Source: Hymenolepis diminuta (taxonomy: Eukaryota; Platyhelminthes; Cestoda; Cyclophyllidea; Hymenolepididae). From it: DNA of 64,000 bases. A program made the translations under genes and the position numbers. This document shows, one piece after another, positions 1 to 12,537 of the stretch. The stretch spans positions 949,487 to 1,013,486 of the forward strand of contig CAADRB010000015.1 of NCBI GenBank assembly GCA_900708905.1. Reading direction: 5' to 3'. The notes below the pieces were generated by a model, which ran no database searches, was not told where the DNA came from, and saw only the letters and a list, made by a program, of their open reading frames with translations. The first letter of the stretch is position 1. Each line of letters opens with the position of its first letter.

Positions 1-663
1 TGCAGAATATTGACTTTCGTTAACCACCACCGTATAAAAGTGCATCCTCTATTTTATTCAAATCAACACTACTACCTATTTTGGTAATGTGACATTCATA
101 CGAATTCTTGATACACCTCTTGCTCTCATCTCTTCTTGCACCAACTTAATCCTAAAACCGACTTTAGAAAAAAGATTAAAAAATGCAGTTCAATTTCTCG
201 ATTTTTTCTTACTAGGATATTACTCACTTTAATTATAGATGGTTAGATTTCTGCTTATCCGTCGAATTATGTCTTGTACGTTAAGGGAGGAGTAATACAA
301 ATGGGGAGGAGTATTATTTGTCAATTTCTCCAACACACCATATTTTAGATGAATGGAGTTTTGTTTAGTTAAATCTACTATCTGCTTGCTTGTAAAGCTT
401 AATATTTACGGAAAATGAATAGATCTGTAATTATATAATTTAAACTTCTCTAAATCCCTCTTTGTTTCATTTGTTATTAGCCAATTTTAACTTCGAGTTT
501 TCGATCCCCTATTACTATATTTTAGAGCAAAATAATTTCACTGACACTGTAAACGGAAATTATGCTCATTGCATTCTTCCCCGCATATTATATTTTGATC
601 TACATTCACAATCTTTCGGTTTTTCACAATACAAAAAAAAATATATATAATTTTATTCGTTAG
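1..663 (+). other. Intron of the SHANK gene entering the window
   Basis: The DNA is AT-rich with no convincing exon and ends in a splice acceptor (tag at 661-663) directly before the PDZ-coding exon. The open frame at 462-650 has no domain or codon signature and looks like chance. The ankyrin-repeat and SH3 exons expected for SHANK are not here. Confidence 0.6.
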
Positions 664-3600
664 AAGCATGGATACACGATTTTTGCCCAGAGTGGCTGTT
701 CTTCAGAAGGGACAACGAGGATTCGGTTTTGTGGTACAAAGTAAACGAGGTAAAGTTAACCTACTAGCGGTTATTAACTGCACAGAAAGTTAACTCACTT
801 TATTCGCTGCATTTATAAAATTTCAGCAACCGGTGGCATATTTGTGCCAACAGACGAAATTCCATCACTACACTACTTGGGCCATGTTGAAGAGAACAAT
901 ATTGCCTATCGAGCAAATCTGCGGCCATTTGACTTCATTCTTGAGGTAAGAACATTTTTCTACCGTGGAAAATAATAATTGTCATGTAAAATTAATCTAA
1001 ATGATCAGCGAAATTTTGTATTTAAGAAATATTTTGGTCAAAAAAGAATGTACAGCCCCCAATACTATATTAAACTGAGGAAAGAAATGTCAAATTTGAA
1101 AATTCGAACTTGGAAAAGTTAAGTATTCAGGCAATAATTGAATATGTTTCATTCACTGAATTACTTCAGTTTCTGATCTCTCATTCCATCTTGTTTGGTT
1201 GAGTGCCGTTAATTTTAAGTTACAGGTTCGCATTTTTTAATGAAATATTTTATTCTTTTTGTAAAATATTTGTTGCCTATAAAGATAGTGAGATATTCAT
1301 GAAGCTATAACAATATCATTTATATCGTTAAGTTATGCATTTAAACAGAGCTATGACTTGTCATTTTTATACTCTAGTAGATAGGAAGTTAGTTGTGGGA
1401 AAAAGTAGTTCCCACGCAAGGGAATTTAAGTGCTACTTTGACATTTCTTTCAATGATATTGCCTATGTCTGGGTTACCTCAATTATTGGCCAAGTAGGAG
1501 AATGAGTAAATAACAGCAAAAATGAAGAAAATATAAAATTTTTAATTAATTATTTTAGTGTACAAGAGAGCTCAGAGAGACAACTTGAATGGATCGCATC
1601 TTAGTATATTGTGACAATTTACAATTGGAGGTGTCAGACATAAATGTTCGAGGGGTAGACCAGATCAAGAGTTCCCCATATCCAGAGTCTAAGTGTCTGG
1701 ACATCATATTATATTGCCCAGTGGTCCCAATTAATAGGTGTATTTGATTATATCGCATGCTCGTGCCCAGATACCCTAGCGACTCATTCCGTTCCATTAT
1801 TCACTCTGATCTGATCACAGCAATCAATCAGTCATTTTTTGGTTATTTCAGGTTAATGGAGTTAATGTGGCAACTTTTTCACATCAAGAAGTTGTGGAAG
1901 CGATCCGCGATTCTGGAGATATGCTATCTCTAAAGGTCGTAACTCTTCCATCTAACGAGAATCAACAGTCTGACTGTCAGGATGACAATATGGGGTCGTT
2001 TAAAATTGGTAAGTAGTTTATATAATTACACATTTGATCAGTGCAGAGTTGTCTCTAATACAAAGATTAAAAAGTTTAACGAATAATTTCTTGATAGTTT
2101 TAAAGATAGATAAAAAATGACCTTTTCTGATTTTGTAAAAGTTCAGTTTTTATAAGAAGTCCTAACTTAAAGCTATGAAATGTGGATTCAAAAATGATTT
2201 CATATTTATATTAGTATGTTTACACACTAATCTCTTTTATTTTTATAATTTGATATTAAACTTTGCCTAATTTAATAAATGAAGTAGGGTTAAGTTCAAC
2301 CGAATTAAAATGATGATATTTTTAAGCTTGAATAAATAAGCGTAGTAAATTTACAATTCGTGACTGTTTAATTTACCCCTGCAAAAGTAAGAAATACAAA
2401 CATTATTTATAAGAAAAGTTTTTCATTAGGTTTCTTAAGCCAAATGAACTGTTGTAAATACAAAGTACTTTTCTTCTTGTTTGGCTGGTTTATGACAAGG
2501 GAGTATTTGGTCAGGCATTAATATCGGAAATTATAAAATAGGATTAAAGTTGAGTTGGCTCTTATGAACTCCACTATTTTAAACATCTACTAGAAGAGAT
2601 GGTATGACAAATTACAATTTAATTGTCGCGTCAGTAAGCTCTGAACATGGAGCATATGGATTGGTCCAGGAACCATATCAAATCCTGATGTATGAAATAG
2701 GGAACATCAATGCATGATTCAGTGAGCCATACATATTAAAATTTTAGAAAATCTGGTAAGCTCTTTACTCGATCATTCCTTCACTCATTATCAGACTAAT
2801 TTATTGTTCCTCATGCTTACATGTTTTCTCGTGATTAAAGATGAAACCTTGCCTTGCTGTGGATAATAATAAATAAATTTAATAGTAACATTGTTTATTT
2901 TTACTCATTTTATAGGCATGCCTGGTGAAGATATTCAGTATTCAACTCTGGGTCGTAAGACCAATGAAAAAAATGGCTTCGGCTCACAGTTAATGTCACC
3001 GGTGTCTCCTCGATCAATGAAAAACGGTTCCTACTCTAATGGAAATTCTGCGTTTGGGAATGAGATCTCCTCACAGAGTATTAATGGGCTTGCAGTAAGT
3101 TGTCAAAAACGCCCTTGAGCACTCTTAAAAAATTGATTTGGTTATTCAAAACTAGTATATTAATATCATAATTAAGTATAGCATAAGCAATTTTAAAGCC
3201 TGCGGAATAAAAGTGCTTTTCATCAATCTTCTTTGCTACCAAAACTTTCAGAAAATGAAAATTTGCATTTGGTCATCTCTTTGTTGACCGGTGTGAATGG
3301 TTATTTAATCTGTGAATGGATTCAAATCTCTAACTGTTAGGGAGGATAGTTAAATTTTAATTTTCAAGCGCTGGAGAGCCTATGCCTTTTAGTGAGACCT
3401 TTGATCCCTTTTGTCCTACTTCGTGCGATTATTTGGCCAGCATTTTAAATATATTTCTTTTAATTCCGATTTATTTAAAAACACCATCCGTTTATTCATA
3501 ATGTTAGCATACGTTATGTCAAGATTGGGGATAAGTAGAATTATGTGTCGATATATCCATTTTTTTGTAAAACTTAAATGTTCCAGAGATCGGAAACTTG

Positions 3601-6600
3601 AATGCGTCAGTAAAACTGTTTTAAAATTTGTTAATAACTACTCGCACAAAATATTATTGGTTGTTTATTTAATATCCAATCATTTCAATTTGTGCTACAT
3701 AATAATATAGCATTTCCAATCAATTTTGTTGTAATATTTAATTAGTAATGTTAGTATTTTATTCTTAAGATGCGAAGATACTAATAAAAACTCCTCAGGA
3801 AGCTGTTACATAAAAGTAAACGCCCAGTATTTAACAAAATGCAATAAATATACATGTGATTTTCATAGAAACTTTAATAAATAAACCCTCAGCATGGTTA
3901 TTAAATTTATAAAAAATATAGAAATTTTTATTTTCATAAAGGGATCATTTATTATATTGAGAAAATATTAAAACAACTAAAATAGCATTTACATTTGGTC
4001 ATTAATAGAATTTAGGCATTTATTTTGTATCCTTTTGTTGACGAACAAAAAGTATATTTTTTGTCATTTCCTTAACTGTCTACACTGATTAATTTTATTG
4101 CTAATATTAACTAACTTTAATTTGATGTTGACAATTGTAGACCATTCGGCGTCCTAATGTTCCTAATCATAAATCCCATTCTGAGGCGTCAATCGGTGCG
4201 GATTATAATCAGAGGCAATATTTGGCCACGATACCTCCAAAACCTACTCTCAATGGAAACGGCTATTCTTATAATACGATGGATTCTTATTCTAACAGGG
4301 TTAGTCAACATGTTTATACACGATCAATTCACACTGAACTTACAAGTATCCTTCATTCGGTGCTCCTTTACAACTTCATTGATTATTTACCGTATAATAA
4401 TCAACAGTTTTTTTATAAAGTTAGTAAGGATTACTCGAGTTAGACAAATGGATGCATGGCTTTATAAATTTTATTTTTGAGGAAAGATAAGGTTGTTTGG
4501 TTCATGAGGTTCGAGATTTTCAACTGCTTACTATGCAGCTCAAATTTAAAAATATGTACTGCTTTTGGGTGCTTAACACCATATTCCTGTAATGCGCCTC
4601 ACATTCAAAGACTCTCAAAATAGACTAACGTTACACTTAATGCTTAGGTTATGGATCACTAAATGGAGTTTTCACGACAGAGTCTTCAAAGACTAATATC
4701 AAAAATCTGCGAAATCTTGTGTTTTTGTGGCGTAAATGAGCGATAAATAGACCCGAATTCTGTTACTGTCCGTGTATAAGCGGTGGCTACGTAAAGTTTT
4801 CTCAACGAGTTAATCATAAATACGTTTTATGATTTTGAATATCTGAAATCACTTGAAGACATGAGAGTCATTCAAACAGGTATACATACAAGTGTTTTAA
4901 TGAAAAGGGATCACGAAGCGTATAAAAGAAAAGTGTAAGGATGAACGTGGTTATATGGATTTTGTTTACGCATCGTTCACTGTTTATCATTGAGCACTGG
5001 ATATTCTTGTTACTTGACCATATTAATTTGCACTTAGGGCACTCTGAGGAGATCAAGCGCACCAAAAACCAACGAGTTCCCTCCATCCCACACAAACACC
5101 TCTTCTGTTCCACCACCTGCCCCACCACCTGCCCCACCACCACCACCACCGCCGCCACCTCCACCTTCCTCCGGCAACAGATCGGGCCTCAGTCAGGTAA
5201 ATGAGCACATTTTGTTTAAATCGGTAACACACTTTCATTTATGCTTTCAGTCAAATTACAATTGATTTAAAGCAAATTTATTCGACCTAGAACTTATTTT
5301 GTTCGGATGTATTTCACTGAATTTTATAAATTTCTAATTAAAATTTGATTCCTTGAAAGTAAAGTAAGCGTATTTTATTTTTTTACTTTTAAATGAATCC
5401 GTGATTCACATATAATAGTATAAAATGATTATTCTTCTGATATTTTAGTAAATTAACATTCATTTCCAAATTATGCAATTTTGATTTTCAAAGGAGGTGA
5501 AATATGATAGGATAAAAATGTTCAGTTCCATCTTAATTTGCAAAATCTTGGATTTCTTTCAGTAAATAATTAATAAATTAGAGATTCTCCTGAACGCTTT
5601 TACTACAGATTCCAAAGGTCTAAGGAGAAGACAAATGGACGGGAATGAGTACAAATTGTAGAAATGCTCCTGTAATGATGGATATCCCTGAACGATTTTT
5701 CATATGTATGAACTTTTAAAGGTTAAAATGTTTGTGTCGTTTTTCTACATTCTTTCGCGGCGCTGGATGCGTTTACATTAAATGTAGAAGCATTCGTGTT
5801 CGTATCGATTTTCGAATATCTGGAACTAGTCTATCATTCCCATGTTATGGATTCCTCACAACTTTGTTGCATCCCATCATTATGCATACCTGATGATTAT
5901 TCTGTTATACAAATAGATTCTTTTAGCAGTTAAGACATTTTACTGAACGCTCCAAACTTTGGGATTCAGTTCCTTTTTATCTCATATGAAATGCATTCGA
6001 AACATTGTTTATTATAGATTTCAGCACATAAGATGATCAAAATCAGAACTACAGAAGCACGAATAAATTAATCTGAAATGAAAGTAACTTTTTATGAACT
6101 TTAGTCAGTTAATCTAATCTTTATTGGAACTTTTTAAATAATAATCGGGAATCTTTAGGTAATGCTTTGAAAAATACTGATAAGCCACTCTACCCGCATC
6201 ATTTAAAGATTAGCGATTAGAGTTAAACGTTTGGGTTTTAAAATTTAAAGGATCGAAGATATAGTTGCGGAAATCTAGACAATGAAGACGAATTATCTAC
6301 TTATTCAACAACTTTTTCTTATTATATATGAATACTAAACATCTAGGGTTATTGAACGATGCGTTTACGTTAATTGAATAAACAATCTGACGCCCATTTT
6401 CATAACGAAAGACTATGTCAAAGAGCCTTTCAGAAATTAATATTGAGGTTACTATTAAGCTCACGCCATCTAGAAAGAAGCAAATAATGTTATCTCTCTG
6501 TCTAATTATTTATCATTGACTGTCTCTGCATTAGTTTATAATGTAATTACTGCCGGTAAATGAACATTTTTATGAAGTGAACGTGTTATATTTGGTTCAT

Positions 6601-7552
6601 TTAAATAGAGTTAACATGCATTTTGTAGGGCGAGTCTAGAAAGTCTCTAGCTTAAAATAGTTTTTATAAACCTTTGTTGAAAGAAAAAGGTACTTTGGTT
6701 CTTATTTCTTCGTAAGGCATGTGGCATTTCTAGGAGCAAAATTCACTCTTCGATTGGATAGAATTTAAAATTCACATTGGTATTAATCAAAATAAAATTT
6801 TTAAGACGCAAAATAATGATCTATTCATTAATAGTGAATCATCTGTCATAATACAGAACAATCGAATTATGCTACTTAAATATGTTAACTTAGCAGCACT
6901 TAACTCATTTTGTGTTCTCAATTTTACTATCTTTCAGAGCACCAATGAATACGTTACCACAAAGGCAATATGCGCTGATAGGAACGGTTACTCCACCCTC
7001 AAAAAGAGCTGTCTTAGACGTCCTTCAACCACAGCGCAAATCAAATCGTCAGAACCACAAGAATCGACTCCATCGCCACCCCCACTCTTTCGAACTTCCA
7101 ACGGATCGGTCAATCCACTTCTTGCTTCGGTGTTGGCCAAACTCGACGCTTCTGAAGATTCAGACGCACTAGGCTTCAATCCTGAACCTCCTAAACAGGA
7201 ATTCACACGTGTCCCTCCTCCTTGTTCCTTTGAGGAGAATTTGAAGGCGGCTCTAGCCAGACGAAGATTGCAGATGAATCAATCAAGGGAATCAAGCGAA
7301 TCAAGGGACGATCTTAGTGATGAGTTGAACCAGCATCAGATGTCATCTCCACCTTCTCAGTTATTTAGCCAACCACCAAAACCACCGAGTACAAATGTAT
7401 CAACAGGCTCGAGACGTCCACCTCTGTTGGGTCGATATGAATTTTCAGGGGGAGGAGCAGCTTTCAGGATGACTCAATCTGGTGTTCCCCAACCACCTAC
7501 ATCTCCTCCACCTCCACCACCGCCACCACAATCATCTAAATGGACAGCATAG
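664..7552 (+). CDS. SHANK: SHANK-family scaffold protein, 3' part (PDZ domain and proline-rich tail)
   Basis: Seven exons with GT-AG borders and matching phases: 664-749, 827-945, 1852-2008, 2916-3094, 4141-4299, 5038-5196 and 6938-7552 (stop TAG). They encode about 490 residues; the first exon opens after an acceptor in mid-codon, so earlier exons lie upstream of the window. Residues 8-100 form a PDZ domain close to that of animal SHANK. The carboxylate-binding loop GFGF is at 19-22, 'LRPFDFILEVNGVNV' is the typical SHANK-like core, and His79 begins helix B as in class I PDZ domains, which bind C-terminal peptides ending S/T-x-hydrophobic. The tail is Ser/Pro-rich, with a polyproline run in exon 6 and another at the end. 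Two PPxxF motifs (residues 333-337 and 380-384) match the known Homer EVH1 ligand. SHANK proteins scaffold receptors and actin at synapses and junctions. No C-terminal SAM domain is seen before the stop. The family call is confident; the orthologue number is not assignable. Confidence 0.88.
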
Positions 7553-7944
7553 TTGACTTGATGTCCCAAGTCCCGCGCCTTATAACCAGTGATTTTAACC
7601 CCCATCCATATTCATCTCCTCAAATCTTTAAGGTTTCTTTGTGTTTTGTTTTTCTTGCTAGCTGGTGCAACAGACACACACCCACCCCTATTCTCACATT
7701 CATGCATATTTACTTTCTTCCTTTCTCTCCTATCTGTTGATGCGTGTGTTTCCTCTAACGTGAACTGAACTAAAGTATTACTACTAGAACTGAATATCTT
7801 GATTTTGTATCAATATATCTTTTTTTCTTTAAGTTTTTGCAATTTAGGCATGTTATGATTCATTTGGAAAACTTAATATAATAGATGCGGCAGACATCTT
7901 CTTCAGAACGAGAAAATTTTACATCAATATACGTATGGCAGTGA
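7553..7944 (+). other. Likely 3' UTR of SHANK
   Basis: The bases between the stop and the candidate polyadenylation signal include a C-rich, moderately GC segment and a frame at 7540-7740 that overlaps the SHANK stop. That frame is not supported as coding. Confidence 0.4.
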
Positions 7945-7950
7945 AATAAA
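7945..7950 (+). terminator. Candidate polyadenylation signal for SHANK
   Basis: An AATAAA hexamer lies about 390 bases after the SHANK stop codon, on the same strand. Such hexamers are frequent by chance in DNA this AT-rich, so the assignment rests on position alone. Confidence 0.35.
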
Positions 7951-10900
7951 CCTTTTTAACATATAATTATGATGAAGCGTATGAATAAATGGGACAGAAA
8001 ACGGTTCCAGTAAGAAAAAAGCTAGAGAGAAAGTTAGGAAGAAGTTAATGAAGTCAGGATATCAGAACTCCTACTTTACTTGTGTTCTAGAGACATCGAG
8101 TTGTCTGTACTTTTACATGAAGCACAATTAATGCGTAGTATTATTAAATCAAAATTTAATGATTTCACTCCCGGGTTTATTAGGTGAGGTGGTATTCGAA
8201 GTTTGTCGGGCGGTTGAGTTAATTCCATGGTTTTTCATGTCACCTCGATTAATATGTGTTTTACTACAGTTAGGGGTAGTTAGGACTAGTAACACCTTTC
8301 TTAAAAATGGCATAACCCATTAGATTTTACGCAAGATGGAATGTAAAGTGATAAAATAGAATTAAGCGCTTTTTCTGTTACTTAGACTGCTACTCAGTGA
8401 CTGATAACTAATCCAAACCGACCACAGGTAATTTTCAAGGACATTTTACAGATGAATACTTTCATCTATTTTGGCTTTTAGTCAGTTCAATAGATTCCTG
8501 GCTGTCGGGAAAATGCATGCTTTGTGTTGGAATGATCAGTTCACATCCAGCAGGTGGTCTCCAGGTTACCCATCGCTCTTACTGATGACAAATAGTTTGG
8601 ACAAAATCGTCATCGGTGCAGCGGTGGATTTTCTTTCAACCGAAGTGAAAAAATATTTTAATCCCTTAAGGAGTCCCTTTTAAGTTAAACTATTTTGAAG
8701 TAAATCTCCTACAAATTCTATAGAGCTCGAACCAATGTTGGTGGTCAAGGGTTGTATATGAATAAATTAATAATGCTTTTTATGATACTACTTATTGATC
8801 TGTCTCTGTCTAAAGTAAATTATCATTACTCGTTCTTTACTAAGGCAAGTTTTTAAAGTGAAAACCCACAAACGAAAAAATACTAACTTAGATTTTGTTT
8901 AGCTGGATTTAACTAATTGTGACGAAACTTATAGTGATAAAAGGGTAAGAAAAAATATTTTGTGACAGAATATTAACTCTAAAGCATTTTATGGTGGCCT
9001 GACTGACAGGTCAGAAGAATGTCAAGATAGCGCTAGCAAGATGTTTTAAAGTGGCAAAATGTTAGTTTACAAAAGGGGTCTTGTAGCAGTCCGGGTTAAT
9101 GATTCATGTCTCTATTAGCGACCTTGTTTAGCACTTAGCTTCGAAGGTGACCGGCCCAGTAATTGTGCTAGATACCGGTTTTTAAGAAAGTTTAGTAAAT
9201 TTTATGATCTCGCATTTTATATTCAATATTAATTTCAACGGAGAGCAGAATGATTATAGAAGGGTAAAAATGACTACGTTTAAAAGGTTCGATTTTGATA
9301 TCAATGACATCTTTAGGGTTATAAGGCCGTATAACCACTCCTTTAGTGACTTTCTGATGTACTTGGATAATTTATAGGAAGTAAAAGACATTAAATTAGC
9401 ATATAATCGAAAAAATGAAATTTTAATGAAATGCAAGATTTTAGTGAAATACTTATTCCACTGACGAAGGTATATGATTCATACTTGTTGGCAGTTTAAA
9501 TTAACATCGACTCCATCGCCACCCTCACCGAACCAGTAACATCTTTGGCACATCAGATGGCCCTATTTAAGACCAAATGTGTGATAGACCCTGTGTGATT
9601 GGAATCATCAAAATCCTGATTACTTCTCATTCATAGTGAGACGATCTTATCGGGAAGATATCAAATTTCCCAGTCCTAAATGCGATGATAAAGTTTCATC
9701 ACGAAATCCATTTCTGAGAATCCTACTTAGTCAAATTCAAGAATTAAATTCGATTTAATATTTTTACTGTAATTTTTTTAAAAATCATGTAAAGAAAATG
9801 CAAACAGTTACTATGTCTATTTATTAATGAAAAAAGTACGTTCAATGAGCGCATGCATTGCTTTAAAGTCATTATTTTGGAGAAAGATCAGAGGAATTTT
9901 TTTACTATTCAGTTCAGGCTTAGGAATATGTGGTTTAGCTATTCGTTGCTTTCTGGAATATGCACAATCTCAAGTGTCCTTCAGGAACAAATTAGCCAGA
10001 AATGGGTATAATATTATAACATATGATAGTTGAACTCTTTCGTAGGACTTAAAGTGCTTGAAATATGTTACTTAAATTAATTGCCGGCCGTTATGTAAAT
10101 GAAACAGATATCTCCTTGTAACAGGGTTTCCAACTAGCAGATGCATACAGTTGACAGTGTTGTCTCTTATTGTTCGTAAATTTTCGTAATGTGTGAATTA
10201 ATGATCTAAGAGACAGAAATATCGAAGACTTCCTTAGTGTTCCGATTGATTCTTTTGGCGCCTACCGTTGCATATTATCAATTAAAATTAAATCTATATG
10301 AATTAGCTATCCGATTGTTTATTTGCTTCAGTATAAAAAATAATAATAAAAACTTTGGTAAACGCTAAGTAAATTTTAAATATCTTTGAAGTTGAGCGGT
10401 ATGAATGAAATTATAAATTAACAGAGACTACTGTGTTCTGTAAATTTCATTTACAAATTTTATCAACCTAACTGCATAGAAAAACATCTATTCAAGTTTT
10501 GCTACTTAAAAGTGTTCAGTAAAAACAAATTTATATAATTCAATAAAGCACCGATTATTATATCATTTTTAAGAACGGCCGAATGCAGAAATAAAATATG
10601 CAGAAACAAAACTGCTAGAAAAATTAACTTAAAAAAACTACCGTTAATTATTTTTAAAATTAGCATATTTGTTAAAATTTCGTAAATTCGTTCTTGCAGA
10701 ACTTTGGAGTGAAACCTACCACTAAAAGCAATTACGTGGTATTAATGAATTGTGGGATCTGTGGTCATTTCGGGAAGCTAATAAGGTCAAAAATACTTAA
10801 AATTAAATCGGCTTTTAGGGGTCAGATATATAAAACAAAGTTTATGTTTCAATTAATGCATTTGCGATAGAATTGATATCTAATTTTTAACATAGGCGTT

Positions 10901-12354
10901 ATCAATTTTTAATCAGAAAATGAAGCCTTTCCGTCTGCCTACGTATTTGTTTTTCTAACTTTCAAGCTTTAATCGACTTTGTCAAAGCCATTATGCTTGT
11001 TCAATTGGCTTTTACCTGTTTAAATTTATTATAAGACGCAGGAATGATTTTGAACTTTTATTGACGGCAGTTAAATATTAGAAAAGTTATAGTATTCACA
11101 AAACTATGAATTGCTACGCTGGTTAGGTGTCTGTAAAATCGACACCCCTTACTAATACCCAACCGAGAATATTGAACTGTTTAAATCACTTTCACACACG
11201 AGGTAGAGACTGAGTGTTTTCTGTAACTGAGTTTACTCTAAGACGTTGGAAACCTTAATGTGCTCTAAAAAGAAAAAAGAAAGCAATTAGAGAAGAAATT
11301 AAGCTTTTGAATGGCTAACAGTAGCTCACTGTTGGAGTTTGAAGAAGAAAGTCAGATTTAGTTTAAACTTTTATTAATATAACAGTAATACAAACAGCTG
11401 TGAACTATGAGTCTAAGTCAATAGTCATTAGAAGCAGCACATTGCTGAGGTATATAAACTGCAACCCAGTTGTGTGTTCTTTGGCCAGATTGCGTTGGTT
11501 TAAATATTTTTGAGAAGTTATTCAATAACCAATCGCATTTAGATAATTTATGATGGGGATTTTGAGAAAGCAAGCTAATCAGAGACAAGTGACAACATCA
11601 ACACTGAGTAAATAAAAGGATGGGTTGATTAAAATTGATGATATACAAAATTGAGAGAAGTTAGTTGTGTCAAATTGATCAATCAAAGATTGGGAATGTA
11701 TGTTCGTGGATCCAACTGTTGATTTTTCAGAACAGCGTTAATCAGGGATTAAAATCAGGCTGATTCATTTAATGTTGCCCTTATTCAAATGTCTTGCAAT
11801 AAAAATAACTTAACTTCATTATTCTCCCTTTATTAATGCGCCAAGAGAGCTTGTGATATCCATGACAATTATATTCAACTCGATAAACTCATCTTTCATT
11901 CAGTAGTAGAAAGTATAGCCGATTCGGCCCTATCATTGTTCCTTCAATAACTCATAATCACCAAATCATCATGAACTACAAGCGTCATCCACGCCCTTCC
12001 ATCAGAATTTTGAATTTTAGACACAATGTCTCCCATCTTAAATCCATATACCTATTTCTTCTCTTGTAGTGACTTTGCTACATGCCCATTTTATAGTTGC
12101 TCATTGAATTATTCCAGTTACCCAACCTTCCATATTTTGGCTACATATCCCTCAAAATGACTACATAATTAGATTCATGTCTTTTATCATATATTTTCTT
12201 TTCACAGCTCCGCAATATTTCAACAACAGCATTTTTGCAAAAGAACAACGTGTTTAGGTTCATAGATGAGTACTAATTTAATATGTCTTTTGTTGTAGCG
12301 CTTAAATGAATGATCACTAATGCGATTACCATGATTGGCAAGATTAAGCTAAAC

Positions 12355-12380
12355 GGTTGGTTGGTTGGTTGGTTGTTTGG
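12355..12380. repeat. GGTT tetranucleotide microsatellite
   Basis: About six tandem GGTT units are followed by a slightly degenerate unit. The repeat sits just upstream of the possible leader exon that ends at 12537. Confidence 0.85.
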
Positions 12381-12390
12381 TGCGCAGAGA

Positions 12391-12537
12391 ACCACTTATA
12401 CGCCTGTTAGTATTGCAACACTTCATCTCCCCCACAGATTTTACAACCACAAATTTAAATAGGTCTAAGGACTTAACTCCACATCTCCGTTAGTATTTTT
12501 CCCTTTAATTTTCTCTGCTTGGATTATTCAATAACTG
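12391..12537 (+). other. Possible non-coding leader exon of the downstream gene
   Basis: The segment is less AT-rich than its surroundings and ends in a strong donor (ataactg/gtaagt, gt at 12538). It has no useful reading frame. It could be the 5' UTR exon that splices to 15518-15567 and then to 16132. The upstream limit is unknown and transcript evidence would be needed to accept it. Confidence 0.25.

Larger units (their letters stand above)
7553..12354. other. Intergenic region without recognisable genes
   Basis: This stretch contains the likely SHANK 3' UTR at its start and then AT-rich DNA. Open frames at 8471-8683 and 9827-10033 are short, lack plausible splice partners and show no family signature. 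A 19-base GC-rich string at 9506-9524 is identical to part of the SHANK last exon (7063-7081); nothing else of the exon is visible beside it. Confidence 0.5.

Noticed and set aside
4868..5238. Minus-strand frames rich in Val, Gly, Trp and Arg
   Set aside because: They are antisense shadows of the polyproline-coding SHANK exon 5038-5196.
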